Part shown: positions 51,454 through 60,331 of the stretch, in pieces
Numbering within the stretch: the first letter of the stretch is position 1
How the letters are laid out: each line of letters starts with the position of its first letter
Origin: Noviluteimonas lactosilytica
GTDB taxonomy: Bacteria; Pseudomonadota; Gammaproteobacteria; Xanthomonadales; Xanthomonadaceae
Direction: 5' to 3'
Length of the DNA: 64,000 nt
NCBI RefSeq assembly: GCF_020866925.1
Contig: NZ_JAJGAK010000001.1
Location: 1,408,189-1,472,188, forward strand
Notes under the pieces: generated by a model
What the model was told of the DNA's origin: nothing
The model's database searches: none
The model's input: only the letters and a program-made list of their open reading frames with translations
Made by a program: the position numbers and the translations under genes

Positions 51454-52248
51454 CTACTCCGTTGACGAGCGGCGCGGAACAATAAGTTGGTGACGAAGTG
51501 AGAGCGTGTCCTCGTCGTTCGTATGTTCCAAATGACCGCCGACCTCACGAAATCTGCTAAAGACCGCGCCCATCTCATTGAGTATCTCGAGTGTTCCGTC
51601 CCTAACCCTCCAGCCATATTCGTTCGCGTTTCTTCCTTCGCCTATCCGCCCATCTACAAGAAACGAGATGATCTTCGAGCCGGACTTCCTCGTTGGGTTG
51701 AAGACCAGCTCCCAACTTCCAGAGACGAGCAGCTTCTCTAGGACGCTGTCCTCCAAGCGTCGCTTCACTCGAATGCGCGCGGAAACCGCTGCGTTTGAGC
51801 GCAGAAGGGCCATTAGCGCGACTAGCACCGAAATCGCTGCCGAAAGCAGACTGATGGCCTCTTGCGATCGCTCGCTTGCTGCGGCCGACGCTCGATTCAC
51901 CAGAAAGGTAGCCCACCCGCTGAATGTCGGCCAGAAGAAGCAGACCAAAGACAGCAAAGCCACCGTAAACGACAGGCGGACGTCGAACTTGTTAATTGGA
52001 AACGCGCGCACCTCGGGCGTTTGAGTTAACCACGCCGCCCAGAGTTGCCAAATCGTGTACGCAAGGACAACCGCAAAGATCACTTGAATCTTGTCGGGCG
52101 ATGTGAGTTTGAGAGAGAAAATGGTCGAAGAACTGTTCGACTCAGCTGGCTCAATGCCCACAAAGACAGCTAGGGCAAGCAGGCCGCTTGCGACCATCAA
52201 GGCGCGGCGGCTCTTGAAGTAGGCGTCGTTAGGAGTGGTTAGGGACAC
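51454..52248 (-). CDS. Four-TM protein with soluble C-terminal domain (TIR island gene 5)
   Basis: 264 residues. TM helices at about 15-32, 50-72, 90-118 and 130-150, followed by a C-terminal domain of about 100 residues with beta pattern (SGSWELVFNPTRKSGSKIIS, VDGRIGEGRNANEYGWRVR, DGTLEILNEMG). Not a family I can name. The C-terminal part looks like a small ligand- or carbohydrate-sensing beta domain. It starts 3 bp after the TIR gene before it and is the last gene of the island operon; the IS256 end lies a few bp after its stop. A membrane effector role is inference. Confidence 0.75.
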   Translation of the reverse strand: MSLTTPNDAYFKSRRALMVASGLLALAVFVGIEPAESNSSSTIFSLKLTSPDKIQVIFAVVLAYTIWQLWAAWLTQTPEVRAFPINKFDVRLSFTVALLSLVCFFWPTFSGWATFLVNRASAAASERSQEAISLLSAAISVLVALMALLRSNAAVSARIRVKRRLEDSVLEKLLVSGSWELVFNPTRKSGSKIISFLVDGRIGEGRNANEYGWRVRDGTLEILNEMGAVFSRFREVGGHLEHTNDEDTLSLRHQLIVPRRSSTE

Positions 52249-52251
52249 CGA

Positions 52252-52728
52252 CTATTGACCAAGAGCACGGCGGAGGTCTCTGTAGAAATCCTTCGTGGCG
52301 TAAGACCGCGCCAGCGACTCATTCAATACGCGACGATGTCCTGCAAAAACTGCGCTCGCTTGCTTTGACACCCTCGCGTACGCATCCAGGTCTTGTTCGT
52401 TCTTTAGGTACGGCCACTTCCTCAAGAACTCAGGCGTCATAGCCCCGTCTGCGGCATACGTAGCGAGAGGGAAGTCCTTCTCGGTAGCCACGCCGATCTC
52501 CCAAGGAACCCATTGCGAATACGCGGTATTGGTTGACACGACTGCCAGGAGCTGTGTGCATTTCCCCATTTCTGCACGAATGTGGTCCGCGAGCCTTTCG
52601 ACAGAGCCACCCACGTAGGGGTCAATTACGTCGAGATAGCATTCGATCGAATGCTGTGCCTTCAGTCGATGGGCCACGCGCTGCGCTGCGGCGGCATCTT
52701 CCTGCTTGTGCGAAATAAAGACCTTCAA
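52252..52728 (-). CDS. TIR-domain protein (TIR island gene 4)
   Basis: 158 residues, almost all TIR domain: MKVFISHKQEDAAAAQRVA at the start, ADHIRAEMGKCTQLLAVVS, and SQWVPWEIGVA with putative NADase catalytic E77. A short helical tail follows. Bacterial TIR enzymes cleave NAD+ or make cyclic ADP-ribose-type signals (Thoeris, TIR-CBASS, TIR-STING). It is 11 bp behind the larger TIR gene. DNA is lower in GC than the flanking core genes. Confidence 0.88.
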   Translation of the reverse strand: MKVFISHKQEDAAAAQRVAHRLKAQHSIECYLDVIDPYVGGSVERLADHIRAEMGKCTQLLAVVSTNTAYSQWVPWEIGVATEKDFPLATYAADGAMTPEFLRKWPYLKNEQDLDAYARVSKQASAVFAGHRRVLNESLARSYATKDFYRDLRRALGQ

Positions 52729-52739
52729 CAGCGTCTCTC

Positions 52740-53783
52740 CTATGTCTTCTTCGCCGATGGCTTCCGGGAAACCCTTTCAGCGTTAATCCGACGGAGCATC
52801 CACTCAACCATCTCCGGAACCTCCATCGCAAGCATGTATTGCTCGTGCGACGTGATCAGGTCATTCATGATGGTTGTATTCGCCAGAAAGTCTTTGGCAT
52901 TCACGAGACGCTTCATTTCGCCCCCTATCGCTTTGGCATCGCCGGAGCTAGCAGCACGATATGCATTCATCACCAGCTCGTGGAGCCAGGGCAATTCGTC
53001 CTTGATCAAGCCGGCGACGAGAAGTAGTGGCGTTGGGTCCGCGGGATCGCGTGACGCACGCACTATCTCGTTAAGCATCATGGGGTGAACGCGCCGGTTC
53101 GCTTTTCGACGCGAGTGCTCTGAGGGATCGAGGCGCTCTGCGACTCGCGATGGAAGAGTTTTAAGTTCTTCGATGATCTTGGCGACGGAGTTCTCCTCCC
53201 TTTCCGTCGACTTCTTTGCAGCGCCCGCGTCGGCTAGCGACTTGAGAATGCTCGCTTCCGAGGTCTTGAATGCTTGTACTTGGACTCTGACAACATCCGA
53301 GTCCAACTCCAGCCCTGGCACGCGGCGCGCAAGCTGATACACAAGCTTGGTCAAATCCTCTTCGCCGTCATCCATGTTTTGGAACTGGTAGAAAGGTCCA
53401 GCGCTTACCCGGCTCAGTGGAACGCCGAGTGCGATTCCGACGACGGGGGTATCAAGTTTCCCCTTCGCAACGCCCGCCTCGAAGAGAAGCCATGGCCTGT
53501 CCAAGCTGCGCTCGGTAAAGAGACAGATTACATCGGACGTCGCCTGAAGACGATCCATCAAGCGCTTGTACCACTCCTCGCCGAAATCAATGCCATCCGC
53601 AGTCTTTCGATCAGAGGAACGAAAACACTTGATCATGCCTGCGCTAACACTCTTCAGCAGTTTGCTGAATGCTTCGGCGAGCGCAGCATCTCGGTGGTCG
53701 TGACTAATGAAGACAAGCGGAGCATTACCGCTCGAAATAACGGGATCCGCAACACCCGGTGACGCTTGTCCTGAATCTCCCAT
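52740..53783 (-). CDS. TIR-domain protein with helical C-terminal half (TIR island gene 3)
   Basis: 347 residues. TIR domain at about 20-165: PLVFISHDHRDAALAEAFSK, IDFGEEWYKRLMDRLQATSD, SLDRPWLLFEAGVAKGK with putative catalytic E102. A linker is followed by an all-helical C-terminal region (about 190-347: IIEELKTLPSRVAERLD, LLLVAGLIKDELPWLHELVM, MVEWMLRRINAERV) not recognised as a known domain; it could be the sensor or an oligomerisation module. Middle of the five-gene operon, 26 bp after gene 2. Confidence 0.88.
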   Translation of the reverse strand: MGDSGQASPGVADPVISSGNAPLVFISHDHRDAALAEAFSKLLKSVSAGMIKCFRSSDRKTADGIDFGEEWYKRLMDRLQATSDVICLFTERSLDRPWLLFEAGVAKGKLDTPVVGIALGVPLSRVSAGPFYQFQNMDDGEEDLTKLVYQLARRVPGLELDSDVVRVQVQAFKTSEASILKSLADAGAAKKSTEREENSVAKIIEELKTLPSRVAERLDPSEHSRRKANRRVHPMMLNEIVRASRDPADPTPLLLVAGLIKDELPWLHELVMNAYRAASSGDAKAIGGEMKRLVNAKDFLANTTIMNDLITSHEQYMLAMEVPEMVEWMLRRINAERVSRKPSAKKT

Positions 53784-53809
53784 CGCCCTTCCTTAGGATG
53801 CCCGCGCTG

Positions 53810-54337
53810 TTACGCCGCAACGCAGATCGTTGGCCAGTACGGAAATGTTCTCAAGAAAACGAACGCATGCAGGACCATGAAAACAATCGGCACGGCCACT
53901 TCAATGTGCGTCAGCGGCCGGTAGAGTTTTGGATTCTTCCCGCGCCCCATGGCGTCCCATTCTGCGTCATAAGGACTGATAGGAAGCCGCTTCTCAATCC
54001 TGTGGACGACAAGCCACTTCGCGGTGTTGAGATTCTTGTAAGACTGAATCAGCGCGCGCCAAAAATAGGCCAGCGTCACACCGGCTACTGCCAAGAGCCA
54101 GAGGAAGTCGTCCGAGCCCTTTGACGTGAGGTAGCCAACAAAAGCCAAGATGGCCGAGTTTACGCTCAGAAAGTACGAATTGGCCGTCGCTCTACGCGCG
54201 CTAATTCTGTCCGCCATCTCGACGTAAAGCTTGTACTGATCGAGAAGGTGCGAATACCACTTGTCGTTGTGCGGATAAACCTGCCCTTCTTGAATCTCGT
54301 TGAAGAGCTCTTGGCGATCTATCTCTGGCTCTGCCAT
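53810..54337 (-). CDS. RipA-like octameric membrane protein (TIR island gene 2)
   Basis: 175 residues. After an acidic N-terminus comes KWYSHLLDQYKLYVEMADRISARRATANSYFLSVNSAILAFVGYL, a segment I associate with the RipA-type octameric membrane protein family often found near TIR genes. TM helices at about 55-72, 78-100 and 148-168. It lies 2 bp after the ThsB-like gene. In a defence role it could be the membrane effector or anchor. The family match is from memory and needs a profile search. Confidence 0.65.
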   Translation of the reverse strand: MAEPEIDRQELFNEIQEGQVYPHNDKWYSHLLDQYKLYVEMADRISARRATANSYFLSVNSAILAFVGYLTSKGSDDFLWLLAVAGVTLAYFWRALIQSYKNLNTAKWLVVHRIEKRLPISPYDAEWDAMGRGKNPKLYRPLTHIEVAVPIVFMVLHAFVFLRTFPYWPTICVAA

Positions 54338-54339
54338 CT

Positions 54340-54705
54340 CTACACCCGATCGATGAAGTTCGAGATCGTGGGCCAGCTCCACGCGACTGGCGAGGTGCCA
54401 GTCGGAACGGTCCGATCGATCGTGTAGGCCCACATGAAGAGAACCGGCTTACGTTCCGCCCTCGCACATTCGATTTCCCGTCGCTGCCCCGAAGACGAAA
54501 GCGAGTTCTTACTGATAAGCGCAATCACGCCATCGGATCGCCGAATCCTGGTAGTGACCTTCGATTTCCAATCGGATTCGTACGCTTCCCTGACCGACAT
54601 GTCGATGAACTCAAACGGACACTTGGTCAGGAATGACTGTCCTTTGAGAAAATCGCGCTGACGCTCATCCTCGATTGCGAAGGCGACAAAGATTGTCTTC
54701 TTCAC
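54340..54705 (-). CDS. ThsB-like small TIR protein (TIR island gene 1)
   Basis: 121 residues from a GTG at 54705; another GTG at 54732 would overlap nrdJb. Pattern of the MTH538/ThsB-type TIR-like domain: TIFVAFAIEDERQRDFLKG, DWKSKVTTRIRRSDGVIALIS, and SGQRREIECARAERKPVLF with E78 at the usual catalytic position. First gene of the island operon, just 4 bp after the nrdJb stop, so either it is read from the nrdJb transcript or its promoter lies inside nrdJb. Confidence 0.8.
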   Translation of the reverse strand: MKKTIFVAFAIEDERQRDFLKGQSFLTKCPFEFIDMSVREAYESDWKSKVTTRIRRSDGVIALISKNSLSSSGQRREIECARAERKPVLFMWAYTIDRTVPTGTSPVAWSWPTISNFIDRV

Positions 54706-54709
54706 TGGC

Positions 54710-55492
54710 TCACCCGCACTTGCTGTAACCACAATTCAAGCAAGTCGCACACCCATCCATGATCACCACAGCCTTCGTCGAACACTTGTGGCACATCGTC
54801 GCGCTGGGCGGGAAACTCGCACCATCCCCAGTCACTTCGATCACTTCTTCCGTGCGCGCATCCGAGCCCGTAGCAACCCCCAGGCTCACTTCACTGTTTT
54901 TTTTTGACCCGCGATTCTCGTAAGCCGCGCGCTTCTCGGCAATCAACGCCCGCTGCGCAGCACTCATCTCCGGATCATGAATCAGCCCGATCGACTTGAG
55001 GTGGTCCTCGACGATCGCGCCCAGCTCCGCCACCAGCGACGGCATATACACGCCACCAGCCTTGAAGTACCCACCACGCGGATCGAACACGGCCTTCATC
55101 TCTTCCACCAGGAACGTCACGTCGCCGCCCTTGCGGAACACGGCCGACATGATGCGCGTGAGCGCGACGATCCACTGGAAATGCTCCATCGACTTGGAGT
55201 TGATGAAGATTTCGAACGGGCGGCGCAGTTCGTGCTCGGTGCCGGCGTTGAGCACGATGTCGTTGATCGTCACGTACATGGCGTGTTCGACCAGCGGCGA
55301 CTTGATCTTGTAGGTGCTGCCGATCAGCACTTCCGGGCGCTCGATGCGCTCGTGCATCTGGATCACGTCGGCCGTCGGCAGTTCCGATTCGACGGTCGCG
55401 CGTGCCACGGCCTCGGCTTTCGCTTCGCGCGCCTTGTCTTCCGGCGTGACGACGGCGTAGCCCTTGATCTTCTTGTCGATTTTGACGGCCAT
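54710..55492 (-). CDS. nrdJb: B12-dependent ribonucleotide reductase, small C-terminal subunit (NrdJb)
   Basis: 260 residues. The part from about 30 to 160 (RPEVLIGSTYKIKSPLVEHAMYVTINDI, FEIFINSKSMEHFQWIVALTRIMSAVFRKGGD) is the TSCPD-type C-terminal region of class II reductases; the end is a zinc ribbon with two CxxC pairs (MCHKCSTK and CLNCGYSKCG) that re-reduces the active site. In Pseudomonas and Xanthomonads NrdJ is split this way; the large part is at 56247-58400. A run of nine A in the coding strand (near 54897-54905, SKKN) precedes the zinc ribbon, and the DNA near the 3' end is unusually AT-rich. Confidence 0.9.
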   Translation of the reverse strand: MAVKIDKKIKGYAVVTPEDKAREAKAEAVARATVESELPTADVIQMHERIERPEVLIGSTYKIKSPLVEHAMYVTINDIVLNAGTEHELRRPFEIFINSKSMEHFQWIVALTRIMSAVFRKGGDVTFLVEEMKAVFDPRGGYFKAGGVYMPSLVAELGAIVEDHLKSIGLIHDPEMSAAQRALIAEKRAAYENRGSKKNSEVSLGVATGSDARTEEVIEVTGDGASFPPSATMCHKCSTKAVVIMDGCATCLNCGYSKCG

Positions 55493-55578
55493 GGCGGATC
55501 CCTTACGTGCTGATCTAGTTGTTGTGTGTGTTCGGTGTTGCGAAGTCCCCTCCTGTCGCCAGGAGGGGACGGTGTTGC

Positions 55579-56163
55579 TTACGCCGACTTGCGGGCGGTC
55601 TTGCGTGCGGTGGACTTGCGCGCCGTCTTCTTCGCCGCGCCCTTGCGGGCCGTCGTCTTGCGCGCGGTCTTCCTGGTCGCGCGCTTGGCCGCGCCCTTGC
55701 GGGCGGCGACGCTGCGGTTGGCCTTCTTGACCGCCTTCTTCACCGCGCGCTTCGTCGACGCGACTTTCCGCGTTGCCTTCCGCGCAGTCTTCTTCACTGC
55801 ACGCTTGGCGGCGCCCTTCTTCGCGGCGACCTTGCGGGCGGTCTTCTTCGCTGCCCGCGTCGAAGCAGCCTTCTTGCCCGCTGCCGAACGCGTCGCCTTC
55901 TTCGCCGCACGCTTGGCCGCGGCCTTCTTGCCCGCGACCTTGCGCTTCAGCACCGCGGCTTCCTTCTTCGCTGCGGCGCTTGCAGTCGCCAGGCGCTTCT
56001 TCGCCTTGGTCACCGCCTTCTTCGCAGCCTTGCTCGCCTTGCTCGCCGTCTTCTTCGCGCCCGACACCGCCTTGCCCGCGCGCTTGGCGACGGACTTCGC
56101 GGTCTCGACCACCGTGTCGGCGGCGTTGGAAAGGGTCGCCGTGACCCCGTTGCCGTTGCTCAT
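55579..56163 (-). CDS. Histone H1/AlgP-like Lys-Ala-rich protein
   Basis: 194 residues. Start MSNGNGVTATLSNAADTV, then almost only Lys, Ala, Arg, Thr and Ser in repeated KKTARK/AAKKA units to the end (KTARKSA). This is the composition of bacterial H1-like nucleoid proteins (AlgP, HctB). It binds DNA without strict specificity. GGAGGGG precedes the ATG. It lies between the two halves of NrdJ, 83 bp after nrdJ. Repeat number may vary between strains. Confidence 0.88.
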   Translation of the reverse strand: MSNGNGVTATLSNAADTVVETAKSVAKRAGKAVSGAKKTASKASKAAKKAVTKAKKRLATASAAAKKEAAVLKRKVAGKKAAAKRAAKKATRSAAGKKAASTRAAKKTARKVAAKKGAAKRAVKKTARKATRKVASTKRAVKKAVKKANRSVAARKGAAKRATRKTARKTTARKGAAKKTARKSTARKTARKSA

Positions 56164-56246
56164 TTGCCCCTCCGAATGGGGAAGTTGGTGGAACAACGCG
56201 ATCCTATACCTGCGCGATGCGTGAACAAGTGGTCGAGGCGGGCCCG

Positions 56247-58400
56247 TCAGAACTTCCCGTAATAGCCTTCCTTCAGGGCGTCGAAGAGGTTGGCGGCGGT
56301 GTGCATCTCGCCGTCGTACTCGATCTGCTCGTTGCCCTTGACCTCCAGGACGCTGCCGTCTTCGAGCTCGAAGCGGTAGGTCGTGTTCTCGAGGTCGGCT
56401 TCCTTGACCAGCACGCCCTGGAAGGCGGCCGGGTTGAAGCGGAAGGTCGTGCAGCCCTTCAGGCCCTGCTGGTGGGCGTAGCGGTAGATGTCCTTGAAGT
56501 CTTCGTACGGGTAGTCCGTGGGGACGTTGGCCGTCTTGGAGATCGAGGAGTCCACCCACTTCTGCGCGGCGGCCTGCACGTCGACGTGTTCCTTCGGCGT
56601 GATGTCATCCGCGGAGATGAAGTACTCCGGCAGCTTGGCCGCGGCGTCGTCGGCGAACGGCATGGCCTTCGCGTTGACGAGTTCGCGGTAGGCGAGCAGC
56701 TCGTAGGAGTAGACGTCCACCTTCTCCTTCGTCTTCTTGCCTTCGCGGATCACGTTGCGGCTGTAGTGGTGCGCGAACGAGGGCTCGATGCCGTTGGACG
56801 CGTTGTTGGCCAGCGACAGCGAGATCGTGCCGGTCGGCGCGATCGAGGAGTGGTGGGTGAAGCGCGCGCCGACTTCGGCGAGTTCGTCCACCAGCTCCGG
56901 CGCGACTTCGGCCACGCGCTGCATGTAGCGCGAGTACTTGGCGTGCAGGACCTTGCCTTCGATTTCCTGGCCGGCCTTCCAGCCGTCGCGCACCATTTCC
57001 GGGCGCTTGCGCAGCATCTCGGCGGTGACTTCGAAGCGCTGTTCCATGATCGGCGCCGGGCCCTTTTCCTTCGCCAGCGACAGGCCCATTTCCCAGCCGG
57101 CCACCGCCATGTCGCGGGCGATGCGCTCGGTGAACTCGCACGACTCCTTCGAGCCGTACTTCATGCGCAGCATCGTCATCGTGCTGCCCAGGCCGAGGAA
57201 GCCCATGCCGTGACGGCGCTTCTTCATGATCTCGTCGCGCTGCTGCTGCAACGGCAGGCCGTTCACTTCGACCACGTTGTCGAGCATGCGGGTGAACACG
57301 CGCACCACTTCCTTGTATTCCTCCCAGTCGAACTCGGCCTGGTCGGTGAAGGGGTTGCGCACGAACTTGGTGAGGTTCACCGAGCCCAGCAGGCACGCGC
57401 CGTACGGCGGCAGCGGCTGCTCGCCGCACGGGTTGGTCGCGCGGATGCTCTCGCACCACCAGTTGTTGTTCATCTCGTTGACGCGGTCGATCAGGATGAA
57501 GCCCGGCTCGGCGTAGTCGTACGTCGAGACCATGATCATGTCCCACAGGTGCCGCGCGCGGATGTGGCCGTAGATCTTGCAGGCGACCAGGCCGTCGTCG
57601 CGGGTGATGTAGTTGCGGTGGGTCGGCCACTCGCGCCACACGACCTGCTCGGCGTCGTTGATGTCGAGGTCGCCCTGTTCCTTCTCGTTGATCGGGAACA
57701 CGAGCGGCCAGTCGCCGTCGTGCTCGACCGCGTCCATGAAGCCGTCGGTGATCAGCAGCGACAGGTTGAACTGGCGCAGGCGACCGTCTTCGCGCTTGGC
57801 GCGGATGAAGTCCTTCACGTCGGGATGCGACACGTCGAACGTGCCCATCTGCGCGCCGCGGCGACCGCCGGCCGACGAGACGGTGAAGCACATCTTGTCG
57901 TAGATATCCATGAAGGACATCGGGCCCGACGTGTAGGCGCCGGCGCCCGCGACGAACGCGCCGCGCGGGCGCAGCGTCGAGAATTCGTAGCCGATGCCGC
58001 AGCCGGCCTTCAGCGTCAGGCCCGCTTCGTGGACCTTGTCGAGGATGCCGTCCATCGAGTCTTCGATGGTGCCGGACACCGTGCAGTTGATCGTCGAGGT
58101 GGCGGGCTTGTGTTCGAGCGCGCCGGCGTTGGACGTGATGCGGCCAGCCGGGATCGCCCCGCGGCGCAGTGCCCAGGTGAAGCGCTCGTTCCAGTACTTC
58201 TGCTTTTCGGCGGTCGGTTCGGCTTCGGCCAGCGCCTTGGCGACGCGCTGGTAGGTGCCGTCGATGTCGGCGTCGATCGCTTCGCCGCCCTTGGTCTTCA
58301 GCCTGTACTTCTTGTCCCAGATGTCCGCCGAGGCCGGCTGCATCGGAATTTCCTGACCCGCGTTGTCCATCTTGACCGCCTCGAGGCGCACCGTGCTCAT
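56247..58400 (-). CDS. nrdJ: Adenosylcobalamin-dependent ribonucleotide reductase, large subunit (NrdJa)
   Basis: 717 residues from the ATG at 58400 (AGGAG nearby). Class II barrel features: INCTVSG cysteine region, LTLKAGCGIGYEFSTLRP, FTVSSAGGRRGAQMG, NPCGEQPLPPYGACLLGSVNLT with the active-site Cys, and PTGTISLSLANNASNGIEPSF. It makes deoxyribonucleotides without needing oxygen. The C-terminal zinc region is missing here and supplied by NrdJb. Its upstream region carries two NrdR-box-like sites. Confidence 0.95.
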   Translation of the reverse strand: MSTVRLEAVKMDNAGQEIPMQPASADIWDKKYRLKTKGGEAIDADIDGTYQRVAKALAEAEPTAEKQKYWNERFTWALRRGAIPAGRITSNAGALEHKPATSTINCTVSGTIEDSMDGILDKVHEAGLTLKAGCGIGYEFSTLRPRGAFVAGAGAYTSGPMSFMDIYDKMCFTVSSAGGRRGAQMGTFDVSHPDVKDFIRAKREDGRLRQFNLSLLITDGFMDAVEHDGDWPLVFPINEKEQGDLDINDAEQVVWREWPTHRNYITRDDGLVACKIYGHIRARHLWDMIMVSTYDYAEPGFILIDRVNEMNNNWWCESIRATNPCGEQPLPPYGACLLGSVNLTKFVRNPFTDQAEFDWEEYKEVVRVFTRMLDNVVEVNGLPLQQQRDEIMKKRRHGMGFLGLGSTMTMLRMKYGSKESCEFTERIARDMAVAGWEMGLSLAKEKGPAPIMEQRFEVTAEMLRKRPEMVRDGWKAGQEIEGKVLHAKYSRYMQRVAEVAPELVDELAEVGARFTHHSSIAPTGTISLSLANNASNGIEPSFAHHYSRNVIREGKKTKEKVDVYSYELLAYRELVNAKAMPFADDAAAKLPEYFISADDITPKEHVDVQAAAQKWVDSSISKTANVPTDYPYEDFKDIYRYAHQQGLKGCTTFRFNPAAFQGVLVKEADLENTTYRFELEDGSVLEVKGNEQIEYDGEMHTAANLFDALKEGYYGKF

Positions 58401-58611
58401 GCTGCTCCTTCTCCTCGTCGTGGCCGGGTCGTGCCCGGTTCTCGTTGTGTGTTGCCGGCGCGGCGTCGGGTCCGGTTCCACGGAAAGCAGTGGAAACGTC
58501 GCCATGAAGGCACGCTCCCTGCCACCGCCGAACTCTGGTTTTCCCCTGCCGTAACCGGGATTCCGGTCACGCTCCGTGCCTGTGACTGGGGACTGAATGA
58601 AACGTCGTGGA

Positions 58612-58627
58612 ACACAACATTCAGGCC
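58612..58627. promoter_or_regulatory. Candidate NrdR box (degenerate)
   Basis: ACACAACATTCAGGCC keeps the left half of the NrdR consensus (ACACwAtATaTwGtgt). It is exactly 31 bp from the better box, the usual three-turn spacing for NrdR sites. Confidence 0.55.
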
Positions 58628-58642
58628 CTTCACAATTCGCCA

Positions 58643-58658
58643 CCACTACATATTGTGG
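58643..58658. promoter_or_regulatory. Candidate NrdR box (strong)
   Basis: CCACTACATATTGTGG is a near-palindrome matching the NrdR consensus (CACTAcATATTGTG core). It lies 243 bp upstream of the nrdJ start. NrdR is the dATP/ATP-sensing repressor of ribonucleotide reductase genes. Confidence 0.7.
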
Positions 58659-58853
58659 CGAACGGAGGGCCAAGCTACGCCCCGCCGCCTGAGGCTGTCA
58701 ACGGGCTTGCGCAAATTTCCGCAGGTGTGCTGACGGGCGTCGCGGGGCTGCAGAAACGCGGTCGTGCGACGCGTCCGGCCATGTTCAACATCCACTTGAT
58801 TCAATGACACGCCGATGCGATTTCACACGGCATTCCCTTTTCACTTCACGACA

Positions 58854-60299
<1,446 letters not shown>

Positions 60300-60331
60300 C
60301 GACAAGACACCCCCACGCAAGGAGAACGCGC

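Larger units (their letters stand above)
58401..58853. other. Divergent promoter region nrdJ / htrA
   Basis: 453 bp between divergent genes. Contains the candidate NrdR boxes at 58612-58627 and 58643-58658 in an AT-rich patch. I did not see a cobalamin riboswitch. Remaining sequence near 58660-58853 holds the htrA-side promoter, not resolved. Confidence 0.55.

Noticed and set aside
51454-54705. Canonical Thoeris (ThsA/ThsB) or CBASS
   Set aside because: No SIR2-SLOG, macro-domain ThsA or CD-NTase gene is seen, although one TIR protein is ThsB-like.
56217-58733. Long plus-strand frame opposite nrdJ
   Set aside because: Antisense shadow; nrdJ motifs are clear on the minus strand.
58401-58853. 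Cobalamin riboswitch upstream of the B12-dependent reductase
   Set aside because: No B12-box-like sequence or long leader structure was recognised; NrdR-like boxes explain the region better.
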